Assembly (NCBI GenBank): GCA_023456995.1
Contig: JAEWNU010000076.1
Coordinates: 1-11,293 of the forward strand
From: Bacillota bacterium
GTDB lineage: Bacteria; Bacillota; Clostridia; Oscillospirales; Ruminococcaceae
DNA: 11,293 nucleotides
Reading direction: 5' to 3'
Of this stretch, positions 5,517-11,293 are shown piece after piece (the first letter of the stretch is position 1; each line of letters starts with the position of its first letter). The notes beneath the pieces were generated by a model. It worked only from the letters and a program-made list of their open reading frames with translations. It ran no database searches and was not told the origin of the DNA. The position numbers and the translations under genes are program-made.

Positions 5517-6365
5517 ATGATATCCAAGGAACTCGCTCAAATAATTTTAGACAAGGTGCATCAGGTCATACCGCATCCCATTATCATCTGTGGAGACGGC
5601 GGCGAAGTGTATGCAGCCTCTATAAAATCAAGAGTCGGCAATATTCATGAAATATCAAGAGCGATTTTGGCGGGACGCTTGAATGAATCCGTTATCACGC
5701 CGGAAATGCAGGAAGAATATTTGCGCCAGGGCAAGGATGTCCGCAATGGTATTCATATTCCCATCGTTGTTCGTGGGCAGAAAATCGCCACGGTAGGCAT
5801 AACGGGTGATCCGCCTGACGTGCGTCCTTACAGCAATATGATTAAACTGATGATAGAGTTGGTTTATGAGGAATCACTGGTCCGTGAGAGCATTGTAAAG
5901 ACGCACGAAGAGGTTAACGATAGCATCGGCGAGCTGGCCGCGACTTCTCAATCGCTCTACGCTAGCGCGGAAATGATCGCCGCTGCAAATGAATCCGGTC
6001 AATCCATTGTGCATGAAGTGGTTGAAATCCTGACAAAGGTTAAAAACAACCTGATGCTAATTGATAATATCGCAAAAAAAACGAATCTTATTTCCATCAA
6101 TGCCGCGATTGAGTCGGCGCGTGCCGGTGTATACGGGCGGAGCTTTTCGGTTGTGGCAAGCGAGATCAAAAAACTGTCCAATGAGACGTCCGAATATGCG
6201 AATAAAATTACAGAATTAAACGATAATTTTGCGGCAAGATTTGAGGATATCCTTAAAGTTATCAATCAAAACAATGCGGCATCCATCAACCAGAAAGATT
6301 CGCTTAAAGTATTTACCGAAAAAACTGAGAACATTAAAAGCGCTCTGGAAAATTTGTTGAACTAG
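5517..6365 (+). CDS. Soluble chemoreceptor-like protein: sugar-diacid recognition domain plus MCP tip
   Basis: The 282-residue protein has no signal peptide and no membrane segment. Residues ~4-125 match the putative sugar diacid recognition domain (PF05651) of CdaR-type regulators: QIILDKVHQVIPHPIIICG, IGxxH-like VGNIHEISRAI, GIHIPIVVRG and VGITGDPPDVRPYSNMIKL. Residues ~130-282 are a shortened MCP signalling domain. The hairpin tip NIAKKTNLISINAAIESARA (184-203) and SFSVVASEIKKLS (209-221) are the CheA/CheW-contact region. No methylation helices of normal length are present. It would bind a ligand, perhaps a dicarboxylate or sugar acid, in the cytoplasm and feed a CheA-type or other partner. 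No che genes are visible nearby. The gene stands alone, divergent from the HTH-Dx-SOR gene. Confidence 0.82.
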   Translation: MISKELAQIILDKVHQVIPHPIIICGDGGEVYAASIKSRVGNIHEISRAILAGRLNESVITPEMQEEYLRQGKDVRNGIHIPIVVRGQKIATVGITGDPPDVRPYSNMIKLMIELVYEESLVRESIVKTHEEVNDSIGELAATSQSLYASAEMIAAANESGQSIVHEVVEILTKVKNNLMLIDNIAKKTNLISINAAIESARAGVYGRSFSVVASEIKKLSNETSEYANKITELNDNFAARFEDILKVINQNNAASINQKDSLKVFTEKTENIKSALENLLN

Positions 6366-6396
6366 TAAATTGTAGCCGTAGCATTCCGATACATAG

Positions 6397-6442
6397 AAAT
6401 AAGCGCCGAGACGGTTTCTCAAATCCGCTTCGGCGCTTATTT
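6397..6442. terminator. Shared terminator between MCP-like gene (+) and anti-sigma gene (-)
   Basis: A perfect 13-bp repeat, AAATAAGCGCCGA at 6397-6409 and its complement at 6430-6442, encloses 20 bases with a further short CGG/CCG pairing. T-rich tails occur on both strands, so it can end both convergent units. Confidence 0.85.
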
Positions 6443-6469
6443 TGCGTTTAGTTGGGCTTATAGCCAGCC

Positions 6470-7501
6470 TTAATTAATGGTGTATGCAACACCATCAATT
6501 ATAACTTTCTCAATTTCAGAGGGATTGATTATGCGTGAGAATTGCCCGCTAATGACAAGTTCGCCCTCGGGATTGCGCGTGCCATGAAATTTAATAACCA
6601 GAGGTGCTGTTTGTGGATCGTCGGCCATAATAGCGCAGCCGCCACCTGTAACGGTGCTATCGCTTTCTTCAAATTCTACTTCAAGATTCTCCGTTTTCTT
6701 GTTTAAGAATTTTAATTCAATGCCCATTGTAGGCAGACCGCCTTTTACGCTTGACTCATGACCTATTAGCATAAAGCCCATGGGAGAAATCTGGAGTTGC
6801 TTCAACTTAGTTTGCTTATACATTGACCCTTCGGGGAAATTTAAGACTGCATTACAAAGTTGATTATCTATTTTAAAAGAAAGGTTAATGGGCGCGACAT
6901 TTTTATTAAGAGAAAGTGTAATGTCGGCTGTATCAAAGCGTTCTTCGCTTACCAGATCTACAACATAGAAGGTCTTTTCTGATGTTGAGGGTTGCTCAAG
7001 CGCGTACCAACCCTTAGAAGCGATGTTTACGTTACTAGAGATTGTAAATAAGTCTGTGGGAGAAGGCTGATCACCTGTTATGGACACGATAAGGTTGGTG
7101 ATATAGCCGTCTGTGACCATGGCTTCCAGCGCCATTTCACGATTATTCGCGCTGGCTGTTACGTTGGGCGTCACAATTTCGTTCTGAATGGATTCTGCGC
7201 TATGACCAAAAATAATTTTGATGTAATCTAACCCACCGAAAGCAGCAAAAGCTGTAATACTCATTGCGCAGATTATCGCTGCTACAAGCAGAATCTTAAA
7301 ATGTACTTTTTTCACGCGCTTTTCCTCATTTCTATTCAAGTGATCGTTGCGTTTTTGCAACGCAAGCTGTTTAATGCGTTCTGATGAGGGGAGAACGGGC
7401 TCATCGCCATCTGGTTCTACACGCTGGATAAAATCTTCAGGTATATGAGAAGCCATGTCGGTTATTTTCCATGTTTTCGTTTGGCGAATATCCTTATTCA
7501 C
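6470..7501 (-). CDS. Membrane anti-sigma-like protein, partner of ECF sigma factor
   Basis: The 343-residue protein has a ~66-residue cytoplasmic N-terminus, one membrane segment at ~69-88 (FKILLVAAIICAMSITAFAA) and a ~250-residue extracytoplasmic part. This type II topology and its place directly after an ECF sigma gene are typical of single-pass anti-sigma factors (DUF4179-like proteins in Clostridia). I see no zinc-binding HxxxCxxC anti-sigma motif, so the N-terminus would bind sigma by another fold. The outside part is rich in beta-prone sequence, has a single clear Cys near the middle and one further on, and I recognise no sensor domain. GTG at 7501 overlaps the sigma stop (GTGAATAA), with AAAGGGG eight bases upstream, so translation is probably coupled. 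Confidence 0.7.
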   Translation of the reverse strand: MNKDIRQTKTWKITDMASHIPEDFIQRVEPDGDEPVLPSSERIKQLALQKRNDHLNRNEEKRVKKVHFKILLVAAIICAMSITAFAAFGGLDYIKIIFGHSAESIQNEIVTPNVTASANNREMALEAMVTDGYITNLIVSITGDQPSPTDLFTISSNVNIASKGWYALEQPSTSEKTFYVVDLVSEERFDTADITLSLNKNVAPINLSFKIDNQLCNAVLNFPEGSMYKQTKLKQLQISPMGFMLIGHESSVKGGLPTMGIELKFLNKKTENLEVEFEESDSTVTGGGCAIMADDPQTAPLVIKFHGTRNPEGELVISGQFSRIINPSEIEKVIIDGVAYTIN

Positions 7502-8045
7502 AGCGATAACCCCTTTCCTGCATAATGTCTTTTAGCTTGTTTCGTGAACGATGCAATTTTGTTTTTATAGTGGAATCGTTCATTTGAAGCCTTTTTGATA
7601 TTGTTTTTATGGGCTCTCCGAAATAATAAAAACGAATAAAAATTTCTCGTTCCGGCTCACCAAATGCCTTGACTGATTCCTCCATAATCTGCTTTTGATC
7701 TCTTACAATGGCTAACTCGTCCGGATACTCATTACAGGTGACCTGAAGAATGTCGTCATCATATGAGACAAACTCCTTCTTCATTTTGCGGAGCATATCA
7801 ATACTGGCATTTCGAGTGATCTGTGCTATAAATGCCTTGATGCTGTCACTTCTAATATGATCTCGGTTTAGCCAAATCTTGAAGAAAACATCAGCAGCCA
7901 CTTCCTCGATGTCACTGGATGATAAAGCACCTTTTGATATTCCGCTAATTATTGCTGTTACATAGGGCGTGTACTGGTCTATGAGTCTGGAATACCACCG
8001 TTCTTCATCAAGGCCCATTGTGACCGTTGTCGTGTTGTCGTTCAA
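7494..8045 (-). CDS. ECF-type RNA polymerase sigma factor
   Basis: The 183-residue protein has sigma-70 region 2 at ~22-92 (DIEEVAADVFFKIWLNRDHI, then FIAQITRNASIDMLRKMKKE). Region 4 is at ~130-175 (EREIFIRFYYFGEPIKTISKRL, then STIKTKLHRSRNKLKDIM, the DNA-reading helix-turn-helix). Regions 1 and 3 are absent, as in the ECF group. The start is TTG at 8045, with AAGGAGG six bases upstream; the next ATG is codon 10 and has no good ribosome binding site. It overlaps its anti-sigma partner by eight bases. An ECF-like promoter upstream suggests that it controls its own gene. The stimulus is not evident. Confidence 0.88.
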   Translation of the reverse strand: MNDNTTTVTMGLDEERWYSRLIDQYTPYVTAIISGISKGALSSSDIEEVAADVFFKIWLNRDHIRSDSIKAFIAQITRNASIDMLRKMKKEFVSYDDDILQVTCNEYPDELAIVRDQKQIMEESVKAFGEPEREIFIRFYYFGEPIKTISKRLQMNDSTIKTKLHRSRNKLKDIMQERGYRCE

Positions 8046-8093
8046 AATATCCCTCCTTGCTTTGATCTTCCGGAAAACCTAAGCACCTATCAA

Positions 8094-8120
8094 TACGAAG
8101 CAACATGCCATAAGGTTTCA
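8094..8120 (-). promoter_or_regulatory. ECF-type autoregulatory promoter candidate
   Basis: On the minus strand TGAAAC (8120-8115), a 17-base spacer and CGTA (8097-8094) match the -35 and -10 pattern read by SigW-like ECF factors (TGAAAC, about 16-17 bases, CGTA). It lies 50-75 bases upstream of the sigma gene start, which suggests positive autoregulation. Confidence 0.65.
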
Positions 8121-8132
8121 ATTTATAGAAAT

Positions 8133-8160
8133 ATAATAGTTCACTTAAATTTACGGACAA
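8133..8160 (-). promoter_or_regulatory. Possible housekeeping promoter of the sigma/anti-sigma operon
   Basis: On the minus strand TTGTCC (8160-8155), a 16-base spacer and TATTAT (8138-8133) could give basal vegetative transcription upstream of the ECF-type site. The match is moderate. Confidence 0.4.
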
Positions 8161-8164
8161 AAAG

Positions 8165-8207
8165 ATAAGCTTCAAAAACAGCATTTTAAACCATTCTCGA
8201 AGCTTAT
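8165..8207 (-). terminator. Inverted repeat with T run, possible terminator
   Basis: ATAAGCTTC (8165-8173) and GAAGCTTAT (8199-8207) are perfect 9-bp arms around a 25-base loop. On the minus strand the structure is followed by CTTTTTG. It could stop transcripts coming from the tRNA side before the sigma operon promoter, or end a short RNA made from 8208-8339. The long loop makes it weaker than the other terminators here. Confidence 0.45.
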
Positions 8208-8339
8208 GATGGAAAGTTAGGTGATAAAGATGCCGCAAATCTGCCCTTGGAAGGAACAAGCGTGCATGGGAAACCGTCAAAATTCCTACCGCACGTTGAG
8301 CGAGCAAAGCAAGCGGATAACCCGCCCGCTAGCGGCAGT
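8208..8339. other. Unassigned GC-richer segment downstream of the tRNA cluster
   Basis: This 132-base segment has no credible coding frame. It contains a 10-base palindrome CCGCTAGCGG near 8326-8335 and the purine-rich string GAGCGAGCAAAGCAAGCGG just before it. Its base composition differs from the AT-rich sequence beside it. It could be an intergenic repeat, a small RNA or a remnant of an insertion beside the tRNA genes. Confidence 0.35.
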
Positions 8340-8377
8340 AAATAAAAACGCCGGTCTTTCGACCGGCATTTTTATTT
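8340..8377 (-). terminator. Terminator of tRNA-Gln
   Basis: A 17-bp stem (8340-8356 with 8361-8377, one wobble) has a TTTC loop (GAAA on the minus strand) and ends in a T-rich arm. It begins at the encoded CCA end of tRNA-Gln, so the hairpin starts directly at the mature 3' end. Confidence 0.9.
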
Positions 8378-8452
8378 GGTTGGGCTGGATGGATTCGGAC
8401 CATCGGAATGCCAGAGTCAAAGTCTGGTGCCTTACCGCTTGGCTACAGCCCA
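8377..8452 (-). tRNA. tRNA-Gln (TTG)
   Basis: On the minus strand TGGGCTG (8452-8446) pairs with CAGCCCA (8387-8381). The anticodon arm CCAGA-CTTTGAC-TCTGG gives anticodon TTG, and the T loop TCCGAAT is present. Discriminator A and an encoded CCA follow (8380-8377). U1-A72 is usual for tRNA-Gln. Confidence 0.96.
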
Positions 8453-8462
8453 ATAAGAGTAA

Positions 8463-8497
8463 ATATGAAAAAAAGGCGTTAAGCCTTTTTTTCATAT
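8463..8497 (-). terminator. Terminator inside the tRNA cluster, after tRNA-His
   Basis: A perfect 15-bp inverted repeat (8463-8477 and 8483-8497) with a GTTAA loop includes seven A and seven T residues in the arms. It starts only three bases after the encoded CCA of tRNA-His and lies before tRNA-Gln. Confidence 0.85.
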
Positions 8498-8500
8498 CGG

Positions 8501-8578
8501 TGGGGTGGATAATCGGGCTCGAACCGACGGCCTCCAGGGCCACAACCTGGCGCTCTAACCAACTGAGCTATACCCACC
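8501..8578 (-). tRNA. tRNA-His (GTG)
   Basis: The acceptor stem GTGGGTA/TATCCAC is preceded by the extra G(-1) at 8578, which faces discriminator C at 8504. This is the identity mark of tRNA-His. The anticodon arm CCAGG-TTGTGGC-CCTGG gives GTG. CCA is encoded (8503-8501). Confidence 0.97.
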
Positions 8579-8634
8579 ATGTAGAAAAGAACAAAAGCTT
8601 GTGTACCGCCACAAAGGGCGCTAAAACAGCTTAT

Positions 8635-8711
8635 TGGTGCGCCAGAAGGGACTCGAACCCCTGGCCTACTGCTTAGAAGGCAGTTGCTCTATCCAGCTGA
8701 GCTACTGGCGC
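8635..8711 (-). tRNA. tRNA-Arg (TCT)
   Basis: The acceptor stem is GCGCCAG (8711-8705) with CTGGCGC. The anticodon arm ACTGC-CTTCTAA-GCAGT gives TCT, which reads AGA/AGG codons. The T arm is CAGGGGTTCGAGTCCCT-like, and discriminator A plus encoded CCA follow (8638-8635). Confidence 0.96.
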
Positions 8712-8724
8712 ACATAGAGAAGAA

Positions 8725-8798
<74 letters not shown>

Positions 8799-8820
8799 AT
8801 ACTGTTTGACAGCGTCATTA

Positions 8821-8849
8821 ATTCTACCAAATAACATCAGGTTTGTCAA
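8821..8849 (-). promoter_or_regulatory. Promoter of the tRNA cluster
   Basis: On the minus strand a consensus TTGACA (8849-8844), a 17-base spacer and TAGAAT (8826-8821) lie 23 bases before tRNA-Gly. It is the closest match to consensus in the window, as expected for a stable RNA operon. Confidence 0.85.
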
Positions 8850-8937
8850 CAAGAATTTACTTTGAAGACATAAGAACCTTAAAAGACGCGCAAATTTTTA
8901 ATAAAATTATCATAGCATAAGATCAAAAGCGATGAAA

Positions 8938-8962
8938 CTGGCCGGAGGATTCTACCGGCCAG
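8938..8962 (-). terminator. Probable terminator of cysS-mtnN
   Basis: CTGGCCGG (8938-8945) and CCGGCCAG (8955-8962) are perfect 8-bp arms with a 9-base loop, 15 bases after the mtnN stop. The minus-strand tail (TTTCATCGCTTTT) is only partly T-rich, so efficiency may be moderate. Confidence 0.7.
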
Positions 8963-8977
8963 CCATACGAACATAAA

Positions 8978-9655
8978 TTACTGTGCAAATTTAAGCATCT
9001 GCCGCACGATATGGGCCGACTGCTCGGCGGCGCGATCCTTGAACGTGTCATAGGTCATGGCAGCCTCATCGTCAGCGCTGTCGGACATGGTGCGGATAAT
9101 CAAAAAGGGCTTGTCGTTAACAAAAGCGGCGTGGGCGATGGCGGCGCCTTCCATCTCGACGCACAGCGGCGAGAGACGCTCCACAATCTTATCCTTAACC
9201 GGGCCGCCCTGTACAAAGACGTCACCGGTGGCGATGCAACCGCTGTAGTATGTAAACTCACCCAGCGCGCCACAAGCCTTCTGTGCCAGTGCCAACAGTT
9301 TTTCATCGGCGTCAAAATTCAGACGGAAGGGATAATAGTTTTTCATCAGCGGCTCGGCGTCATGGAACGCGGCGTTGGTCGAAAGCACGACATCCAGCAC
9401 CTTGAGGCGCTTATCTACCGCGCCCGCGATGCCCACGTTGATGACGGCGTCAGCCTTCATCTCGCGAACCATCAGCGAGGCACAGAGTGCCGCATTGACC
9501 TTGCCGATGCTGCAACACACAACCGCCACCTGCTGGCCTTCCAGCGTGCCGCGGTAAAAGGTGCTGCCATAATGCTGCTCCTGGCTCTCTATATCCATCG
9601 CGTCGCATAGCAGCGCGACCTCCTCGGGCAGTGCCCCGATAATTCCCCAAACCAT
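8978..9655 (-). CDS. mtnN: 5'-methylthioadenosine/S-adenosylhomocysteine nucleosidase
   Basis: This 225-residue cytosolic enzyme (MtnN/Pfs) cleaves adenine from methylthioadenosine and S-adenosylhomocysteine, in methionine salvage and the activated methyl cycle. The length is normal for the family. IGALPEEV (6-13) carries the family N-terminal Glu. VINVGIAGAVD lies in the Rossmann-like core, and VEMEGAAIAHAA holds the ribose-binding Met-Glu. RTMSDSADDEA carries the catalytic Asp. The ATG at 9655 has AAAGGAGG seven bases upstream; this site can fold into a 5-bp hairpin (9656-9668). The gene follows cysS by about 70 bases on the same strand, probably in one transcript, linking sulfur amino acid use with S-adenosyl by-product recycling. 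Confidence 0.96.
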   Translation of the reverse strand: MVWGIIGALPEEVALLCDAMDIESQEQHYGSTFYRGTLEGQQVAVVCCSIGKVNAALCASLMVREMKADAVINVGIAGAVDKRLKVLDVVLSTNAAFHDAEPLMKNYYPFRLNFDADEKLLALAQKACGALGEFTYYSGCIATGDVFVQGGPVKDKIVERLSPLCVEMEGAAIAHAAFVNDKPFLIIRTMSDSADDEAAMTYDTFKDRAAEQSAHIVRQMLKFAQ

Positions 9656-9668
9656 AGGAGAACCTCCT
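9656..9668 (-). promoter_or_regulatory. Hairpin covering the mtnN ribosome binding site
   Basis: On the minus strand AGGAG (9668-9664), GTT and CTCCT (9660-9656) form a 5-bp stem with a 3-base loop. It includes the Shine-Dalgarno core and touches the start codon. It could dampen translation, though it is short. Confidence 0.35.
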
Positions 9669-9681
9669 TTTAGGTTGATGC

Positions 9682-9708
9682 GGGCCGCACGGCTTTAGCA
9701 TGCAGCCC
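9682..9708 (-). repeat. Hairpin between cysS and mtnN
   Basis: GGGCCGCA (9682-9689) and TGCAGCCC (9701-9708) form an 8-bp GC-rich stem with one wobble and an 11-base loop. No T run follows on the minus strand, so it is probably not a full terminator but an intercistronic processing or stability element. Confidence 0.5.
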
Positions 9709-9726
9709 GACACGCTTAATTTTTAC

Positions 9727-11121
9727 TTATTCCTTGTGCCACTTAATGCCCTGCGGGGTATCCTCTAAAACAATGCCTTTGGCCTTTAATTCGTCGCGGA
9801 TAGCGTCGGCGGTTTTAAAGTCCTTTGCTTTTCTGGCGGCCTGACGTTTTTCAATCAACGCCTCAACCTCAGCGTCGAGGCTATGCGTCGTGCGGTTATA
9901 TAAAAGCCCCAGCACGTTGGTCAATTCGTCGAAGCAGGCGGTGGCATAGGCAACCGTTTCAGCCGACTTGGGCTCGGCGAAGAAGCTGTTGCAGTCACGA
10001 ACCATTTCAAACAGTGCGGCGATGGCGTCGGCGGTGTTCAGGTCGTCGTCCATTGCGTCTATGAAGGCCTGGCGGCGCGCATCCACCGTCTGGCGGAAAG
10101 CCTCTTCACCCTCGACAGGGGCGGAGACAGCGTGGGTTGCGGCAAAATCGAGGTGGTCGCGGCAGGTGTATAGACGGTCGAGCGCTGCACGGCACTGTTC
10201 GATAATGTCGTAGCTGTAATTGATGGGGGTGCGGTAATGCGCCTGAAGCATCAGGAATTTAATCGGCTCATAACCAAATTTCTCAGCGACGTCGCGGGTG
10301 GTGAAGAAGTTGCCAAGGCTCTTGCTCATCTTTCGGTTGTCAACGTTGATAAAGCCGTTGTGCATCCAGTAGCGAGCGTATTCATGGCCGGAGCAGCATT
10401 CGCCCTGTGCAATTTCATTCTCGTGGTGGGGGAAAACAAGGTCGCTGCCGCCGCAGTGGATATCAATAGTCTCGCCGAGGTGCTTTCTGATCATTGCGGT
10501 GCACTCAATGTGCCAGCCGGGGCGTCCGTTACCCCATGGGGATTCCCAGAACGGCTCGCCGGGCTTGGCGGCCTTCCAGAGGGCGAAATCCAGCGGATCT
10601 TCCTTATGCTCGGAAACATCAACGCGGCTGCCGGATTCAAGATCCTCAATCGGCATGTGCGAGAGTTTGCCATATTCACCAAACTTGCGGCTGCGGAAAT
10701 ACACGCTGCCCTGCGAGGCATAGGCGTAACCCTTTTCTTCCAGCGTTTTGATGACGTTGATGATCTCATCCATCGTCTCGGTCGCCTTGGGATGCACCGT
10801 CGCAGGACGAATGCCCAGACCCGCGGCATCGGTCATGTATTCCTTAATATAGGTGGCGGCGATGTCTGGAACGGTCGTGCCCTCTTCGTTGGCGCGGTTG
10901 ATGAGTTTGTCGTCGATGTCGGTGAAGTTCTGAACAAATTTCACCTCATAGCCGCGGTACTCAAAATAGCGGCGCAGCGTGTCGAACACGCAGATGGGGC
11001 GCGCGTTGCCAATGTGGATGAAATTATAAACGGTGGGGCCGCAGGCATATATTTTCACCTTGCCCGGTTCCAGCGGCACAAATTCTTCCTTCTGCCGTGT
11101 CAGAGTATTAAAAATTTTCAA
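9727..11121 (-). CDS. cysS: Cysteinyl-tRNA synthetase
   Basis: CysS charges tRNA-Cys with cysteine. From the TTG at 11121 the protein has 464 residues, normal for the family, and starts (M)KIFNTLTRQKEEF like most CysS. AAAAGGAG lies eight bases before this TTG, whereas the in-frame GTG at 11130 overlaps the ribosome binding site. HIGN (36-39) and KMSKS (264-268) are the class I ATP-binding signatures. The zinc site is intact: Cys27, Cys207 (HIECTAM), His232 and Glu236 (FPHHENEIAQ). The C-terminal DALR-like and anticodon-binding part is complete to KWHKE. mtnN follows on the same strand. A promoter overlapping an upstream terminator is proposed separately. Nothing in the enzyme looks unusual. 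Confidence 0.97.
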   Translation of the reverse strand: MKIFNTLTRQKEEFVPLEPGKVKIYACGPTVYNFIHIGNARPICVFDTLRRYFEYRGYEVKFVQNFTDIDDKLINRANEEGTTVPDIAATYIKEYMTDAAGLGIRPATVHPKATETMDEIINVIKTLEEKGYAYASQGSVYFRSRKFGEYGKLSHMPIEDLESGSRVDVSEHKEDPLDFALWKAAKPGEPFWESPWGNGRPGWHIECTAMIRKHLGETIDIHCGGSDLVFPHHENEIAQGECCSGHEYARYWMHNGFINVDNRKMSKSLGNFFTTRDVAEKFGYEPIKFLMLQAHYRTPINYSYDIIEQCRAALDRLYTCRDHLDFAATHAVSAPVEGEEAFRQTVDARRQAFIDAMDDDLNTADAIAALFEMVRDCNSFFAEPKSAETVAYATACFDELTNVLGLLYNRTTHSLDAEVEALIEKRQAARKAKDFKTADAIRDELKAKGIVLEDTPQGIKWHKE

Positions 11122-11182
11122 AGAAACCACTCCTTTTGTTGAGGACGCGCCGATAAAACAGATCGGGGCATTCCTAAAGATT

Positions 11183-11210
11183 ATTGTATCAAAAAGCCGT
11201 CCTCATGCAA
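11183..11210 (-). promoter_or_regulatory. Promoter of cysS
   Basis: On the minus strand TTGCAT (11210-11205), a 16-base spacer and TACAAT (11188-11183) form a plausible vegetative promoter. The -35 lies inside the hairpin of the upstream terminator. No T-box core is seen in the short leader. Confidence 0.5.
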
Positions 11211-11226
11211 TGCACGAAGACGGCTT
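11191..11226 (-). terminator. Terminator of the upstream minus-strand gene
   Basis: AAGCCGTC (11194-11201) pairs with GACGGCTT (11219-11226). The stem is continued by TCATGC/GCACGA after a mismatch, with a 3-base loop. On the minus strand it runs into five T residues (11195-11191). It separates the next gene from cysS. Confidence 0.8.
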
Positions 11227-11228
11227 AA

Positions 11229-11293
11229 TTACCGCTGTTCCACTTCGGGGAAAAAGCAGCCCTTAACGCGGGCAAACGCAGACGGGGTAGTGG
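11229..11293 (-). CDS. C-terminal end of an unidentified gene
   Basis: A minus-strand frame is open from the window edge to TAA at 11231-11229, giving about 21 C-terminal residues that end in GCFFPEVEQR. The stop lies three bases before a clear minus-strand terminator, which supports a real gene end. Too little is visible to name a family. Confidence 0.45.
   Translation of the reverse strand, partial: TTPSAFARVKGCFFPEVEQR

Noticed and set aside
8221..8676. 151-codon plus-strand frame
   Set aside because: It runs through two complete tRNA genes and two terminators on the opposite strand.
9011..9610. A 199-codon open frame on the plus strand
   Set aside because: It is antisense to mtnN, which has an intact active site and a good ribosome binding site. 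It has no recognisable protein family.
11121..11130. GTG at 11130 as the start of cysS
   Set aside because: It overlaps AAAAGGAG. The TTG at 11121 is eight bases away and gives the N-terminus usual for CysS.
10237..11142. A 301-codon open frame on the plus strand
   Set aside because: It is exactly antisense to cysS, whose protein is complete with all signatures. The frame shows no domain and arises from the GC-biased codons of cysS.

Overview
The window looks like chromosomal DNA of a low-to-medium GC anaerobic Firmicute of the class Clostridia (Oscillospiraceae/Ruminococcaceae-like). The evidence is strong AGGAGG ribosome binding sites, GTG and TTG starts, a tRNA-sensing T-box leader, a desulfoferrodoxin-type superoxide reductase module, a LysM-CAP secreted protein and CCA-encoding tRNA genes. 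There is no insertion sequence, integrase, CRISPR array or phage gene. Most transcription units are short and are closed by clear hairpin terminators, several of them shared between convergent genes.

Left part (1-4170). The C-terminal end of a threonine-synthase-like PLP enzyme (+) meets a fused citX-citG gene (-) at a shared terminator. The citXG promoter diverges from a second promoter, which starts a long T-box leader with a UGG (Trp) specifier, a complete antiterminator and a complete terminator. The leader controls a lipoprotein of the TrpX family (ABC substrate-binding, PF04392 type). No permease or ATPase gene follows: a perfect 14-bp inverted-repeat terminator comes directly after. 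Convergent to it is a secreted LysM-CAP protein, preceded by an unlisted 29-codon gene with a strong ribosome binding site and three cysteines spaced exactly ten residues apart.

Middle part (4170-8340). A minus-strand regulator fuses an XRE helix-turn-helix to a two-iron superoxide reductase (HTH-Dx-SOR); all iron ligands appear present but the usual catalytic lysine is not. Divergent from it is a soluble chemoreceptor-like protein with an N-terminal sugar-diacid-recognition domain and a short MCP signalling tip. Next is a translationally coupled ECF sigma factor / membrane anti-sigma-like pair on the minus strand. Upstream of it is a TGAAAC-N17-CGTA motif that looks like an ECF autoregulatory promoter, and a possible housekeeping promoter.

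Right part (8340-11293). Four tRNA genes (Gly-TCC, Arg-TCT, His-GTG, Gln-TTG) on the minus strand follow a near-consensus promoter, with one terminator inside the cluster (between His and Gln) and one at its end. Then come mtnN (MTA/SAH nucleosidase) and cysS (cysteinyl-tRNA synthetase), both minus and probably one transcript (cysS-mtnN). The cysS promoter appears to overlap the terminator of an upstream minus-strand gene, whose last codons lie at the window edge.

Most housekeeping genes here are ordinary. The parts that deserve attention are the Trp T-box with an orphan trpX, the HTH-Dx-SOR fusion, the small three-cysteine peptide gene, the soluble diacid-sensing chemoreceptor, and the ECF pair with its promoter.
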